Assembly (NCBI GenBank): GCA_946401865.1
Contig: CAMIVO010000004.1
Coordinates: 1-57,512 of the forward strand
From: an uncultured Clostridia bacterium
Lineage (GTDB): Bacteria > Bacillota > Clostridia > TANB77 > CAG-508
Length of the DNA: 57,512 bases
Reading direction: 5' to 3'
Shown: one piece after another, positions 19,867-28,988 of the stretch
Position numbering within the stretch: position 1 is the stretch's first letter
Layout: every line of letters begins with the position of its first letter
Program-made: the position numbers and the translations under genes
Notes under the pieces: model-generated
What the model was told of the DNA's origin: nothing
What the model saw: only the letters and a program-made list of their open reading frames with translations
The model's database searches: none

Positions 19867-21455
19867 CATTTAATTATTATTTCAAGTGCTTCTTGAATGG
19901 CAACATTCAAATTCTCTTTTTCTATTAAAATTCGTATAAAATTTCCAATAAAAATATCTTTCATTCCAACTTTTTGTATTTCCTCATAATTGGTTACATA
20001 TATTTTATTCATTTTTATTCCATCAAAATACTGAATTCCTTCTTTATCTGTAATTAAAATTAGGCGATTACCATATTGTTTTAAAATATCATCTTTTTTA
20101 TATTTATTACCAAAAATTTCATAAAATTCATATTCATCACATATCATCATATTAAATTTGTCAATTAATTTTTTATTATTAGGATCTATAATAATTGATA
20201 TTTCTTTAGGTCTGCTTGGTGTTACAATAATTGGAACTCTATTTAGATTGCAAATTTCTACTATTCTATTTAATGTTTTAATATCAATCTTTGTTTGACA
20301 AATTACATAAGCTGAGTTTTTAATTACATCTTCATTCTGACATATCATATCTTCTGTTATAGCATTTGCTGTTCCATTTAGGATATCTTGTTCATATATT
20401 TTTTCTCCAATTTCATTTTTAAAAACAAGCTTTATATCATTAGCTATATTGTTTGAAATATATATATATGAAGTATCTATATTGTATTTCTTTGCTTCTA
20501 TAATTAAACTATCTAATTCACTTTTCTTTAATCCCGATACTACAGTCATTAATTTGCAATTCAATCCACTTTTAGCACCAGCAATAGCTTGACTATATGC
20601 TTTTCCAGCTAAGTAAATGTTACTATTACTAAAAATACTATTATTTATCTCTATTACCTCTGTTGTATTTCCTATAAATAAAGCATACTTCATAGCATTT
20701 ACTAATTTAGAATGAATTTTACCATTAGAAACAAGCATAGTATCTATTTTTTGTCTCTCATTTCCTTGAATATTAGTAACTTTTCCTCCAGCTTCTATTA
20801 CTAAAAGCTTTCCTGCGGCTGAAGAAATGCCTGCACTTGCTTTTACATTTATACATCCATCTATCTTTCCTTCTGCACACCAAGCCAGTTCAATAGCTGT
20901 AGAAACTATTAGTCTAAGTCCTCTAACTTTTGATGCCAAACTTTTTTCTACTTCTAATACATCGTTAATTTTCTCTATATTATAATGAGAAGTAAGGCAA
21001 AATGATATAATACTATCTGAAAGTTCCGTTTTATTAGAAACATGAATTTTTTTATCATTGCAATAAGCACCTTTTCCTTTTATTGCATGATAAACAGTAT
21101 GGTTAGAATAATCATAGATAAAGCCAAAAATTGTTTCATCGTTTTTCTTTAAGGCAATGGATGTAGAAAACAAAGGAATTTCTGTTGAAAAATTAATTGT
21201 TCCATCTATCGGGTCAATAAACCATGTATATTCGCTTTCACCTATAATTTCATTTTTTTCTTCAGAATAAATAGCATGATTTGGAAAATTTTCTTTAATT
21301 TTATCTATTATTTTGTTTTCCATATATATGTCTATATCTGTAACAATATCATTCAATTCCTTTTTACGAATATTTTTTTCTAATTTTTGAGCTTCTTCAT
21401 AACTAGTTATAACAAGAGTTTCTAATTCTCTAATAAATTTGTTATCTATATTCAT
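19866..21455 (-). CDS. inositol monophosphatase-like / PfkB-like fusion protein
   Basis: A 529-residue two-domain protein. Residues 1-255 are an IMPase-type phosphatase: DIVTDIDIYMENKII, YSEEKN and WFIDPIDGTINFS (metal site). The usual C-terminal WD motif is replaced by ASAGISSAAGKLL, so one metal ligand appears missing. Residues 260-529 look like a ribokinase/PfkB domain: AGKAYSQAIAGAKSG matches the substrate loop GGKGANQA, and VGMKDIFIGNF sits where GAGDTFIGAF is expected, keeping the Asp but losing two glycines. Possible sugar-phosphate or inositol metabolism, or a degenerate regulatory role. The start follows AAAAGGAGACTGAA. The fusion is unusual in my knowledge. Confidence 0.65.
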   Translation of the reverse strand: MNIDNKFIRELETLVITSYEEAQKLEKNIRKKELNDIVTDIDIYMENKIIDKIKENFPNHAIYSEEKNEIIGESEYTWFIDPIDGTINFSTEIPLFSTSIALKKNDETIFGFIYDYSNHTVYHAIKGKGAYCNDKKIHVSNKTELSDSIISFCLTSHYNIEKINDVLEVEKSLASKVRGLRLIVSTAIELAWCAEGKIDGCINVKASAGISSAAGKLLVIEAGGKVTNIQGNERQKIDTMLVSNGKIHSKLVNAMKYALFIGNTTEVIEINNSIFSNSNIYLAGKAYSQAIAGAKSGLNCKLMTVVSGLKKSELDSLIIEAKKYNIDTSYIYISNNIANDIKLVFKNEIGEKIYEQDILNGTANAITEDMICQNEDVIKNSAYVICQTKIDIKTLNRIVEICNLNRVPIIVTPSRPKEISIIIDPNNKKLIDKFNMMICDEYEFYEIFGNKYKKDDILKQYGNRLILITDKEGIQYFDGIKMNKIYVTNYEEIQKVGMKDIFIGNFIRILIEKENLNVAIQEALEIIIK

Positions 21456-21481
21456 TTCAGTCTCCTTTTACATAAACTATA

Positions 21482-21595
21482 TTATTCATTTTCATCTTCA
21501 TACCTAACTTCAATAGAATCTTTATCATCTCCAGCAGCTGCAACATAAGTTAAATATTCAGCTGCACTTGAACGAATTGATATTTCATTTTTTTG
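21482..21595 (-). pseudogene. N-terminal remnant of a second RhuM-family gene
   Basis: A short frame reads KNEISIRSSAAEYLTYV followed by AAAGDDKDSIEVRYEDENE and stops. This matches the usual start of RhuM-type proteins (IRSSAAEYLTFVA ... VEMRYEDENIWLTQ). It has no start codon in frame (a TAA precedes it) and ends before the winged-helix part. It lies upstream of the IMPase-PfkB gene on the same strand. Confidence 0.6.
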
Positions 21596-21651
21596 TTTTT
21601 ATTTTTCAACTATAATCTCCTTTCTTTTATACGTATCTTTTACAATAAAAA

Positions 21652-21948
21652 TTATATTCTAATCAATCCTATTAAATCAAATCCTTTTTCATTAATATAC
21701 TTATTAATTTCTAAAATTTGTGTTTCACTAAGTTCGTTCAAAAATGGATGTTCTTTTAAATTTGTAAAGTGTTTGAAATAAATTACTTTTAATTTGCCAA
21801 ATGAAGAATCATATATAGAATTAATAAAATACTTATTAACCTCATTTGAAACTCTTGTAGTATAAATTATTTGATTATTATTAATTCTTCTAAGTAAACT
21901 TTCATGTTCTTCAATTGGGAAATCAATATATTCTTTCAATGTTGTCAT
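21652..21948 (-). CDS. hypothetical 98-aa protein
   Basis: A short charged protein (MTTLKEYIDFPIEEHESLL... ending FDLIGLIRI) with mixed helix and strand and no signal or membrane segment. A plausible upstream AAAAGGAG lies before the start. It stands between the rhuM remnant and the duplicated queH fragment, in a stretch rich in gene debris. No family recognised. Confidence 0.45.
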   Translation of the reverse strand: MTTLKEYIDFPIEEHESLLRRINNNQIIYTTRVSNEVNKYFINSIYDSSFGKLKVIYFKHFTNLKEHPFLNELSETQILEINKYINEKGFDLIGLIRI

Positions 21949-21998
21949 AGCTAAAACTCCTTTTAAAATCTGTGTGCAATATTACAATTCCGCTTGCC

Positions 21999-22217
21999 TT
22001 ACTTCTTTAAATCTTTTGAATAGTAATACATATCTGTACAATGTAAATCTTCATCTATAATTTCTTCATCATAATTATCTATAAAATAGTTTTTTATTGT
22101 TTTCTCATATTTATCAAAACCTTGCTTAACATAGAATGGAATATTATTTTTTCCACTCAAATCCTTTTGGTAAACTTAATGCATCCTTCTTCTTTTTTAC
22201 ATATCTATCTTCCTCTC
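21999..22217 (-). repeat. duplicated fragment: queH 3' end plus acetyltransferase-like tail
   Basis: This 219-base stretch is an imperfect direct copy of 24128-24355. It encodes the last residues of QueH (EEDRYVKKKKDALSLPKGF...) and, in the next frame, a GNAT-like tail (NNIPFYVKQGFDKYEKTIKN ... DMYYYSK). No upstream queH body is present, so this copy is not functional as queH. The rest of the gap up to 22411 shows only A/T-rich sequence. Confidence 0.7.
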
Positions 22218-22411
22218 AACTCTTCCTATTTAACTGCTAAAAGTTGTGTCCCCTGTCATTACTCCTTAAAAGTATTGGAATAACTGATGAAAAAGTCTAT
22301 TTCAATTCGCCAAAGTCACTGTTTTTAGCCATTCCTCAAAGTTTATGTTTTCCTTTATATATAAAGGTTTACTCGTTTTTGGGGCTAAAATATATACCCT
22401 CCTTTATTATA

Positions 22412-23425
22412 TCATTCATTTTGATTGTTTTCTTCAACAATATTTTTTATTTCTTTTAATTTATTTTCCAATAATTTTTTGTCAATTAATTTTAAAGTAT
22501 ACTGTGATACCATTGTTGGTGACATTGTTCTACTCATTGCGTATTCAACAACTTGCTCATCTTTACTTGCACATAATATTACTCCGACACTTGGATTTTC
22601 ACTTTCTTTTCTTTCTTGCCTATCAAGTGCCTCTAAGTAAAAATCCATTTTAGAAATATATTCTGGTTTGAATTTTCCTATTTTTAATTCAAAGGCTACT
22701 AAACAGCTTAATGTTCTATTATAAAATAATAAATCTATATAAAAATCTTCATTACCTACTTGTACTCTATATTCTTCTCCAACATAAGTAAAATCTTTTC
22801 CAATCTCTAATATAAAATCCTTCATATTTGAAATAATTGATTTCTTTAAATCCTTTTCAGAGTAATTATTAGGTAAATCTAAAAATTCCAGACTATACGT
22901 GTCTAATATTCTTGTATTGGGATAATCTTCTTCTCCTGTAGTTTTTGTAAGACTTTGATTTGCTTTGCCGTCTGATAACATATATCTTTGGAAATATCCA
23001 CTTGAAATTTGTCTATCAAGTTCTCTTTTAGAATAATTATTTTTTATACACATTCTTATATAAAACTCTTTTTCTTCTATAGAATTTGTAGCACCTAGAA
23101 TCATAACATTATGTGTCCAACTAATTTGTCTCACCAGTGGAGCGACAATTTCATTGTCTTTATATGTTTCATAGAATTGCTTCATTCTATATATTCCAGC
23201 TCTATTAAATCCTTTCATTGTCGGATATTCTCTTTTCATAAATTGGGCTAATTTGTCAACAATTTTATCTCCCCAATTACTATCATTTACCTTTTCGCTG
23301 ATATATTTTCCAAAATCCCAATATAATCCTATTAGTTCTTCGTTAACTTTCCTATATGCATTATTTCTCCTTGTTTCAATCATATTGACAATTTCACTAA
23401 AATTAGTATCTAAACTATTTTCCAA
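22412..23425 (-). CDS. DUF1016/YhcG-type PDDEXK nuclease-domain protein
   Basis: About 337 residues from a TTG start at 23425, chosen because GGAGG lies six bases upstream and because an ATG further upstream (23473) falls inside a palindromic operator. The N-terminal DUF1016 domain has NEELIGLYWDFGKYI and GFNRAGIYRMKQFYETY. The C-terminal PDDEXK-like part has VGEEYRVQVGNEDFYIDLLFYNR (Asp) and LVAFELKIGKF (ExK). Proteins of this family are linked to defence islands and mobile elements; the enzymatic target is not established to me. The rhuM remnants nearby support a defence-like neighbourhood. Confidence 0.82.
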   Translation of the reverse strand: MENSLDTNFSEIVNMIETRRNNAYRKVNEELIGLYWDFGKYISEKVNDSNWGDKIVDKLAQFMKREYPTMKGFNRAGIYRMKQFYETYKDNEIVAPLVRQISWTHNVMILGATNSIEEKEFYIRMCIKNNYSKRELDRQISSGYFQRYMLSDGKANQSLTKTTGEEDYPNTRILDTYSLEFLDLPNNYSEKDLKKSIISNMKDFILEIGKDFTYVGEEYRVQVGNEDFYIDLLFYNRTLSCLVAFELKIGKFKPEYISKMDFYLEALDRQERKESENPSVGVILCASKDEQVVEYAMSRTMSPTMVSQYTLKLIDKKLLENKLKEIKNIVEENNQNE

Positions 23426-23451
23426 TTTATTCCTCCATTTAATTTTTTTCA

Positions 23452-23476
23452 AATTTGTGCACAAATTGCACAAATT
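23452..23476. promoter_or_regulatory. palindromic operator upstream of the DUF1016 gene
   Basis: AATTTGTGCACAAATT (23452-23467) is a perfect 16-base palindrome. Its right half, GCACAAATT, is repeated immediately after (23468-23476). It lies 27 bases before the TTG start, where a repressor would block initiation. Confidence 0.65.
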
Positions 23477-23525
23477 TATTACTATATCATAATTAAAATG
23501 AAAAAATTATATTTTCTTATTTATT

Positions 23526-24131
23526 TTAATTATTTTTAATTTTATTCAACAGCAAATTCAATTGCGAATTTTCCATATCCTTCAAATTATATTTCTTATT
23601 TAAAGAATTTGACACACTTATATTTTCTACATTATCTGTTGTATTATAAATACTTCCCATAATCCAATAATTAGTATTACTGTCTAATTCAACTTTAAAC
23701 GTATAATAATTATTCTCACTCTCTATTAATCTGCATTCTGTAACTTTACAACTCAATCCACTATTTTCCTCTATATATTTTTTCAGCTCATTAGCTTTTT
23801 CTAAATTTGTTATATTTAGTCTTAAATATTTTAAGTTTTCTTTTTCTAATGGCATATAGTCTAAATTTGCATATACATCAAATCCTTGTACAGATTTAAA
23901 TTTAAATACATAATGTTTTCCTGCATTTATTCCTAAATCCCCATTATCATAATAATCATAGTTCTCTATTTTTAAATTCATATTATATTTATCATTTAAG
24001 TATTGCTCTACCATAGATAAATCTTCATTATTGCTTAAGCTATTTTTATTAATTTTTATAACAATAAAAATTAATAATGCTATAATAATAAATATTATTA
24101 ACAATATAGATATCTTTTTATTAACTTTCAT
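23526..24131 (-). CDS. membrane-anchored extracytoplasmic protein
   Basis: A 201-residue protein with a single N-terminal membrane helix (KKISILLIIFIIIALLIFIVI) and an exposed domain of about 170 residues with alternating strands, rich in Asn and Tyr (YLNDKYNMNLKIENYDYYDNG). No lipobox or sorting signal. Its ATG overlaps the stop of the acetyltransferase-like tail (ATGA), which suggests translational coupling to whatever that tail once belonged to. No family recognised. Confidence 0.65.
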   Translation of the reverse strand: MKVNKKISILLIIFIIIALLIFIVIKINKNSLSNNEDLSMVEQYLNDKYNMNLKIENYDYYDNGDLGINAGKHYVFKFKSVQGFDVYANLDYMPLEKENLKYLRLNITNLEKANELKKYIEENSGLSCKVTECRLIESENNYYTFKVELDSNTNYWIMGSIYNTTDNVENISVSNSLNKKYNLKDMENSQLNLLLNKIKNN

Positions 24132-24355
24132 CTTTTTCTTTTCCTCAAATTCTTAGAATAGTAATACATATCAATACATTGTAAATCTCCATCTATAATT
24201 TCTTCATCATAATTATCTTCAAAGTAATTTTTAATTGTCTTTTCATATTTATCAAAGCCTTGCTTAACGTAGAATGGAATATTATTTTTTCCACTCAAAT
24301 CCTTCTGGCAAGCTTAAAGCATCCTTCTTCTTTTTTACATATCTATCTTCCTCTG
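24128..24355 (-). repeat. second copy of the queH 3' end / GNAT-tail repeat
   Basis: The direct-repeat partner of 21999-22217. Here it forms the real end of queH plus a GNAT-like tail frame (SGKNNIPFYVKQGF ... MYYYSKNLRKRKR) running on in the +1 frame relative to queH. The two copies flank the DUF1016 gene and the membrane-anchored gene. Confidence 0.7.
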
Positions 24356-24860
24356 AAAATACGCATCCACAATATTTTTGCATATATAATCCTGCTTCTT
24401 TTGCCTTATCATGTCCTTCCCAAAAACCATATCGAAAATCCCTATACAAAAATTCTATTCCATACTCTTTGCTTAAATCTTCACATAGTTTTTTAATATA
24501 TTCATGTTTTTGATAAATACTATATAAAAGAGTTGTAGTTACTGCATCATATCCATTTTGTTTAGCATATTCAAATGTTTTTTTCATTCGAACAGGATAG
24601 CAATAATCTACACATCTTGAGTTTAAATTGTTTGCAACATTTTTGCAAAATTCATCTAGACCATATTCATCTTCAAATATAGCTTTAATATTAATTTTTT
24701 CAGCATATTCTTTTAAACAATCTCTTCTTGCTTCATATTCCTTATATGGATGAATATTTGGATTATACCAAAATAGTACAGGTTCTATATTTTCTTTTCT
24801 TAGTTCATCTATACAGTATACACTACATGGTGCACAACAAGTATGCATTAACAGTTTCAT
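24282..24860 (-). CDS. queH: epoxyqueuosine reductase QueH
   Basis: A 192-residue enzyme for the last step of tRNA queuosine synthesis. It starts MKLLMHTCCAPCSVYCIDEL with the CCAPC iron-sulfur motif, has WYNPNIHPYKEYEARRD, RCVDYCYPVRMKKTFEYA, and near the end the second cysteine pair YCGCVFSEEDR. This is the DUF208 architecture and length. It replaces the cobalamin-dependent QueG found elsewhere. The 3' end is shared with a duplicated fragment at 22 kb. Confidence 0.92.
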   Translation of the reverse strand: MKLLMHTCCAPCSVYCIDELRKENIEPVLFWYNPNIHPYKEYEARRDCLKEYAEKINIKAIFEDEYGLDEFCKNVANNLNSRCVDYCYPVRMKKTFEYAKQNGYDAVTTTLLYSIYQKHEYIKKLCEDLSKEYGIEFLYRDFRYGFWEGHDKAKEAGLYMQKYCGCVFSEEDRYVKKKKDALSLPEGFEWKK

Positions 24861-24896
24861 TAAATTTCTCCTTCAATATTTATATTTTCCATAAAA

Positions 24897-25952
24897 TTAA
24901 TCTTCTGTCATTTCTACATTTTCTACCTTATTTATTTCTTCACTTGTTTTATATTTCACTTTTACATAAATATCATTTATAATAACAACAATTAAACTTA
25001 TAAAAACCAATAAATAAAAATTAATAAATCTATCTACTACCATTGCTGTTTCTAACATATTTTTTTCTTTATATATATGTTCAAATAGAGCTAAATACAC
25101 ACTTTCACTTGCACCTACTGACCCAGGTAATGGAATTCCAGATACAGTACCATAAAGAACTGATTGAATAGCAACTAAATTAAACATATTATATTCACTA
25201 AAACCAAGTGCTCTATATACACAATATGTGACTGAAAATAGTGAAAGATACTGTATATAAGTTCTAGCTAAATTCTTTAAAACCGCAGTTTTTCGATTTC
25301 TTATTTCTTTTGCATTTTTTTGGTATTTTTCTAATCCAATTTCTAATTTTTCTTTTCTTTCTTCAATATTTTTAAATCTAAATAATTTCATAAGTTTTAC
25401 TAAAAAATTTGTTATTCCTTTAGTAACTCTTCTTGAGAAAATAGAAATTAAGAGAAATGTTAATGCACTAAGGTTTAAAAATATTCCTATTATAAAAAGT
25501 AAAACCATTGGTATTTTCATATATTTATAATTAAATATCATATTAAATAAAGCTAAAGAGATTGTTACAACTTGCATACAGCTTAAATTTATTAAAAAGG
25601 TTAATGTACTATTTTCTATTTTTATATTTTCTTTACGCATATAATAAATTTGCATAGGTTGCCCACCAGATGCTGCTGGTGTAATTGCACTAAAGAAAAA
25701 GCCAATTAATGAGTATTTTATACATTTCCAAATTGTAGTTTTTTCATTTAAATTTCTTAGCATTTTACGTATATTAAATCCATCACAAATTACAAAAAAG
25801 CTTACAAAAACAACTGCTAAAATAATGTATTTTACATCTACTCTTCCAATTAAATTTAATATTTCCTGAAAATTTTGTCCTTTAAAAATAAAATAAAAAG
25901 TCAAGTAAATTAATAACAAAAATATTGTTACATTTCTTATGTTCTTTTTCAT
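24897..25952 (-). CDS. YbhN/AglD-type flippase-like membrane protein
   Basis: A 351-residue polytopic protein of the lysylphosphatidylglycerol synthase transmembrane family (UPF0104). About eight membrane segments, with the conserved loop FFFSAITPAASGGQPMQIYYM and the later GIPLPGSVGASESVYLALF, both typical of the family. It probably moves or modifies a lipid-linked substrate at the cytoplasmic membrane. It lies 27 bases downstream of ruvB and could share its transcript. An in-frame CGA at 25293-25295 encodes arginine here, showing that other CGN codons behave normally. Confidence 0.82.
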   Translation of the reverse strand: MKKNIRNVTIFLLLIYLTFYFIFKGQNFQEILNLIGRVDVKYIILAVVFVSFFVICDGFNIRKMLRNLNEKTTIWKCIKYSLIGFFFSAITPAASGGQPMQIYYMRKENIKIENSTLTFLINLSCMQVVTISLALFNMIFNYKYMKIPMVLLFIIGIFLNLSALTFLLISIFSRRVTKGITNFLVKLMKLFRFKNIEERKEKLEIGLEKYQKNAKEIRNRKTAVLKNLARTYIQYLSLFSVTYCVYRALGFSEYNMFNLVAIQSVLYGTVSGIPLPGSVGASESVYLALFEHIYKEKNMLETAMVVDRFINFYLLVFISLIVVIINDIYVKVKYKTSEEINKVENVEMTED

Positions 25953-25979
25953 TTTGGTAAAATCCTTTCTTAATGCCTT

Positions 25980-26978
25980 TTAGATAGAATACCCTAGATG
26001 TTCATATGCTGGTGGTAGCACTTGCCTACCTCTAGGAGTTCTAGCAATAAAACCAATTTGTAATAAATATGGCTCATATACATCTTCAATTGTATCTATT
26101 TCTTCTCCAAGAGAAGATGCCAAAGCCTCTATTCCAACTGGTCTACCACTGTATTGAACTATCATCATACTTAACATTTTTCTATCTGTTTCATCTAAAC
26201 CTAGTTCATCTATTTCTAATTGATTTAAAGCATGTTTTGTAATTTTTAAATCAATTTTTCCATCACTTAAAACTAGTGCAAAATCCCTAACTCTTTTTAA
26301 AAGTCTATTTGCAATTCTTGGAGTTCCTCTTGATCTTCTTGCTATTTCCATACAAGATTCATCATCTATTTGTGTTTTTAGTATTTTACTAGATCTTCTA
26401 ACAATTGTACTTAAGTCCTCTACTGAGTATAATTCAAGTTTTTGTACAATTCCAAATCTGTCTCTAAGCGGAGTTGTTAATGCTCCTGCCTTTGTAGTTG
26501 CTCCTATTAAAGTAAATTTAGGTAAATCTAGTCTAATAGATTTTGCCTCTGGTCCTTTACCTATTGTTATATCTAAAACATAATCTTCTAGAGCAGGATA
26601 AAGTATTTCTTCTACTGTTTTAGAAAGTCTATGAATTTCATCTATAAATAAAACATCAAATTCTTCTAAATTAGTAAGAAGTCCAGCTAAATCTCCTGGT
26701 TTTTCTATTGCAGGTCCTGATGTTATTTTTATTTTAGAATGCATTTCATTTGCAATAATACTTGATATTGTTGTTTTTCCTAATCCTGGAGGACCATAAA
26801 ACAAGCAATGATCAAGTGGCTCATTTCTTTTTTTGGCTGCTTCTATATATATTTTCATACTTTCTTTAACTTTAGTTTGTCCTATATATTCTTTTAAAGT
26901 TTTAGGCCTAAGTGATGTTTCTAAATTTTCTTCTTGTTCATCTTCAAGTTCTGGTCTAACTAAATTTTCGTTTTCCAT
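25980..26978 (-). CDS. ruvB: Holliday junction branch migration ATPase RuvB
   Basis: A 332-residue protein with every RuvB landmark: [17 protein letters not shown], Walker [14 protein letters not shown], Walker [11 protein letters not shown], sensor 1 [20 protein letters not shown] with the arginine finger, and the C-terminal winged helix ([35 protein letters not shown]). It drives branch migration with RuvA in recombination repair. ruvA is not adjacent. Confidence 0.97.
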   Translation of the reverse strand: MENENLVRPELEDEQEENLETSLRPKTLKEYIGQTKVKESMKIYIEAAKKRNEPLDHCLFYGPPGLGKTTISSIIANEMHSKIKITSGPAIEKPGDLAGLLTNLEEFDVLFIDEIHRLSKTVEEILYPALEDYVLDITIGKGPEAKSIRLDLPKFTLIGATTKAGALTTPLRDRFGIVQKLELYSVEDLSTIVRRSSKILKTQIDDESCMEIARRSRGTPRIANRLLKRVRDFALVLSDGKIDLKITKHALNQLEIDELGLDETDRKMLSMMIVQYSGRPVGIEALASSLGEEIDTIEDVYEPYLLQIGFIARTPRGRQVLPPAYEHLGYSI

Positions 26979-27017
26979 ATGCGATTCCTTTCTGCTCGGA
27001 AATGTGATGCTTCTAAT

Positions 27018-27497
27018 TTAACATTTATCAATAAAGTTCTCTATTATACTCAACATTTTACTATTATCACCATTGTATGGTACTGGCTTAAATTCATCAA
27101 TTTGTTTAATTGCTTCTGATAAATCTTCTAAATTTTGAATGCCAATTATGTGCCCTTTATCATTAAATATTTCTACTATTTGTCTTTGGTGATTATTTAC
27201 ATGCTCGTTGAATTCACTTAATCTTGGCACAGCTATTACTTTTTTATTTTTTCTTATTGCCATTAAAATAGATCCAACTCCACCATGTGTAATTACAAAA
27301 TCCGCTTCATCAACTAAATTATCTATAACTTCTTTTGGTTTTAAATCAAATATATGCATTTTGTCTGATTGAAACTTTGTAAATCCCGCTTGAACAACTA
27401 CTCTTTGATTTATAATACCATTTTCTATGCATTTTTCTATTTCTTGTAAAAGTCTTGTAAATTGGTTGTTTTGAGTACCTAAAAGAACTAGTATCAT
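27018..27497 (-). CDS. Alg13/PssE-like UDP-sugar glycosyltransferase subunit
   Basis: About 159 residues from the ATG at 27497, which follows GGAGG. It resembles the catalytic C-terminal half of GT28-type enzymes (Alg13, PssE, EpsF): MILVLLGTQNNQFTRLL, ADFVITHGGVGSILMAIRKNKKVIAVPR and HVNNHQRQIVE, with the HGG donor-sugar loop. It normally pairs with an Alg14-like membrane partner; that gene is immediately upstream but separated by a 205-base palindromic element. The role is probably exopolysaccharide or glycolipid synthesis at the membrane. Confidence 0.85.
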   Translation of the reverse strand: MILVLLGTQNNQFTRLLQEIEKCIENGIINQRVVVQAGFTKFQSDKMHIFDLKPKEVIDNLVDEADFVITHGGVGSILMAIRKNKKVIAVPRLSEFNEHVNNHQRQIVEIFNDKGHIIGIQNLEDLSEAIKQIDEFKPVPYNGDNSKMLSIIENFIDKC

Positions 27498-27519
27498 TAA
27501 TTTTTCCTCCATTATTCTT

Positions 27520-27724
27520 ATTTTTCAAATTCACAGCATTGAGTATAATAAGTCCGTGCAAGGCAATACTTCTTATTTTTAACGAAGGTTCTCGGGGGGA
27601 CCGCTGAGGGCTGTTAAATGCTTTAGCATTGTTACAGCCCCAGTGGGATAACCTGAGAAGAAAATAAAAAGTATTGCCTGGTTAGCAGGACGGAAATAAT
27701 TAGTATGCTGTGAATTTGAAAAAT
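27520..27724. mobile_element. MITE-like palindromic element with 20-bp terminal inverted repeats
   Basis: ATTTTTCAAATTCACAGCAT (27520-27539) is the exact reverse complement of 27705-27724. Inside are nested stems: GGCAATACTT with AAGTATTGCC, CCGCTG with CAGTGG (one G-T pair), GGGCTGT with ACAGCCC, and AATGC-TTTA-GCATT at the tip. The whole could fold as one hairpin. It has no coding capacity and sits exactly between the Alg14-like stop codon and the Alg13-like start. Confidence 0.75.
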
Positions 27725-28197
27725 TATTGAAAAATTTGTCCGCCATATACTGCTTTAGGATATATCTTTAACATTTCCTCCCATTGAACTATAAATAAAT
27801 CTGCAATAGGATAAATTAACCTACCAGTAGCAGTTTTTCTATTTATATTTGCAAATGTTTCAATATAAATTATTTTACTTCCAAAAATCTTTCCCAAATA
27901 ACACATTGGTCCTGCAGTATGAGTTCCTGTAGTAACTATTACCTTTGGATGTATTTTAAAATACAAAAATATTGTTTTTATAATTAAATAAAAATATATA
28001 AATATATACTTAATTAAATGACTTCTAGTGCCATATGGTAAATATGAGACTTTACCTGCATATTTATCTTCTAAATATTCGTTGGTTTTGTCTTTTTCTG
28101 TAATTATGTGGTAATCATATTTTTCAAATAATGGGCTTAGTTGTAATAGTTCGTTTAAATGCCCTCCAGTACTTGATATAAATAATACTTTTTTCAT
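27724..28197 (-). CDS. Alg14/PssD-like membrane partner of the glycosyltransferase
   Basis: A 157-residue protein: KKVLFISSTGGHLNELLQLSPLFEKYDYH at the start (GGHL motif), a hydrophobic segment LIKYIFIYFYLIIKTIFLYF, VIVTTGTHTAGPMCYLGKIFGSKIIYIE and a C-terminal YGGQIFQ. This is the Alg14/PssD family, which tethers and recruits the Alg13-like catalytic subunit. The stop codon abuts the inverted repeat of the palindromic element. Together with the next gene it would form a two-component glycosyltransferase. Confidence 0.85.
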   Translation of the reverse strand: MKKVLFISSTGGHLNELLQLSPLFEKYDYHIITEKDKTNEYLEDKYAGKVSYLPYGTRSHLIKYIFIYFYLIIKTIFLYFKIHPKVIVTTGTHTAGPMCYLGKIFGSKIIYIETFANINRKTATGRLIYPIADLFIVQWEEMLKIYPKAVYGGQIFQ

Positions 28198-28224
28198 AGT
28201 TCAATCATATCCTTCATTTTTAAA

Positions 28225-28920
28225 CTAAATTTCTGCTCTACCTAATACAATAATTCTATTCTCATCGTTTGCATCTGTACAACAAGAAAGTGCTATTACT
28301 GGTTTTGTTTCATTTGAATCTAAAAAGCTCATATCTCCATCTGTTGTAATAAATTTTGAATAAACTACATATTTTAACTCATTTCCCTCATAATCTTTAA
28401 AATAGAATTCGTCACCTTCTTGGATTTTTTTGTTATTTGAAAAAAGTTTTCCATTTCTTCTATTATGACCAACAATTAAAGTTGCTCCTGGCTTGTTTAG
28501 CCCACCTGTTGTATATAAAAAACATGGCATCTTTTCCATTTTAGAAACCGAGCTATTAGAATAAACAGATGTAGTTAACCCTGTTCTTGGAATATATAAT
28601 GTTCCTATCTCAGAATTCATATTATAAATATTTTGAGTTAAAGTTGCTGGATCTTGTGGCTGATTTTCGTGTTTTTCTTCTTTTTGTTCCTCTTGCTTTT
28701 CTTCTTGTTTCTCTTCATTTTTATTATTTTGTTTTTCTGTATTGTTTGTTTCAATTCCCACAATTAGTGTTTCTTCAGTTTCTTCTTTTATTGATGTTTG
28801 TTCATTTGTATTAGGCTCTTTAACAACCTTTTTAGTTTTAAATTTTATAACAATTACAATTGAAAGAATTATTATTATACTTAATAAAAATAATACTATA
28901 TAAATTAATTTGTTTTTCAT
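28225..28920 (-). CDS. sortase (class B/D-like)
   Basis: A 231-residue protein with one N-terminal membrane helix (IYIVLFLLSIIIILSIVIVIKF), an acidic Glu/Lys/Gln-rich linker of about 60 residues, then a sortase domain. Catalytic His lies in LIVGHNRRNGKLF, Cys in ALSCCTDANDENRIIVLGR with the downstream Arg. The sequence before Cys is ALSC rather than TLSTC or TLxTC. It would attach surface proteins to peptidoglycan; the adhesin in the mobile element with its TPNTND signal is a possible substrate, but its element may bring its own sortase. Confidence 0.85.
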   Translation of the reverse strand: MKNKLIYIVLFLLSIIIILSIVIVIKFKTKKVVKEPNTNEQTSIKEETEETLIVGIETNNTEKQNNKNEEKQEEKQEEQKEEKHENQPQDPATLTQNIYNMNSEIGTLYIPRTGLTTSVYSNSSVSKMEKMPCFLYTTGGLNKPGATLIVGHNRRNGKLFSNNKKIQEGDEFYFKDYEGNELKYVVYSKFITTDGDMSFLDSNETKPVIALSCCTDANDENRIIVLGRAEI

Positions 28921-28988
28921 TTCTTCTCACCAAATTAATTATATAGTATTATTGCTTTTTTTGCAATTGGAAATAATAAGTTTTTTGT

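Noticed and set aside
27346..27561. 71-codon frame overlapping the Alg13-like gene
   Set aside because: It lies in another phase of a conserved gene, reads into the palindromic element and has no ribosome binding site.
27580..27620. T-box-like GGGGGGACCGC motif
   Set aside because: It is part of the perfect inverted-repeat element and lacks the specifier loop and antiterminator of a T-box; no aminoacyl-tRNA synthetase gene is adjacent.
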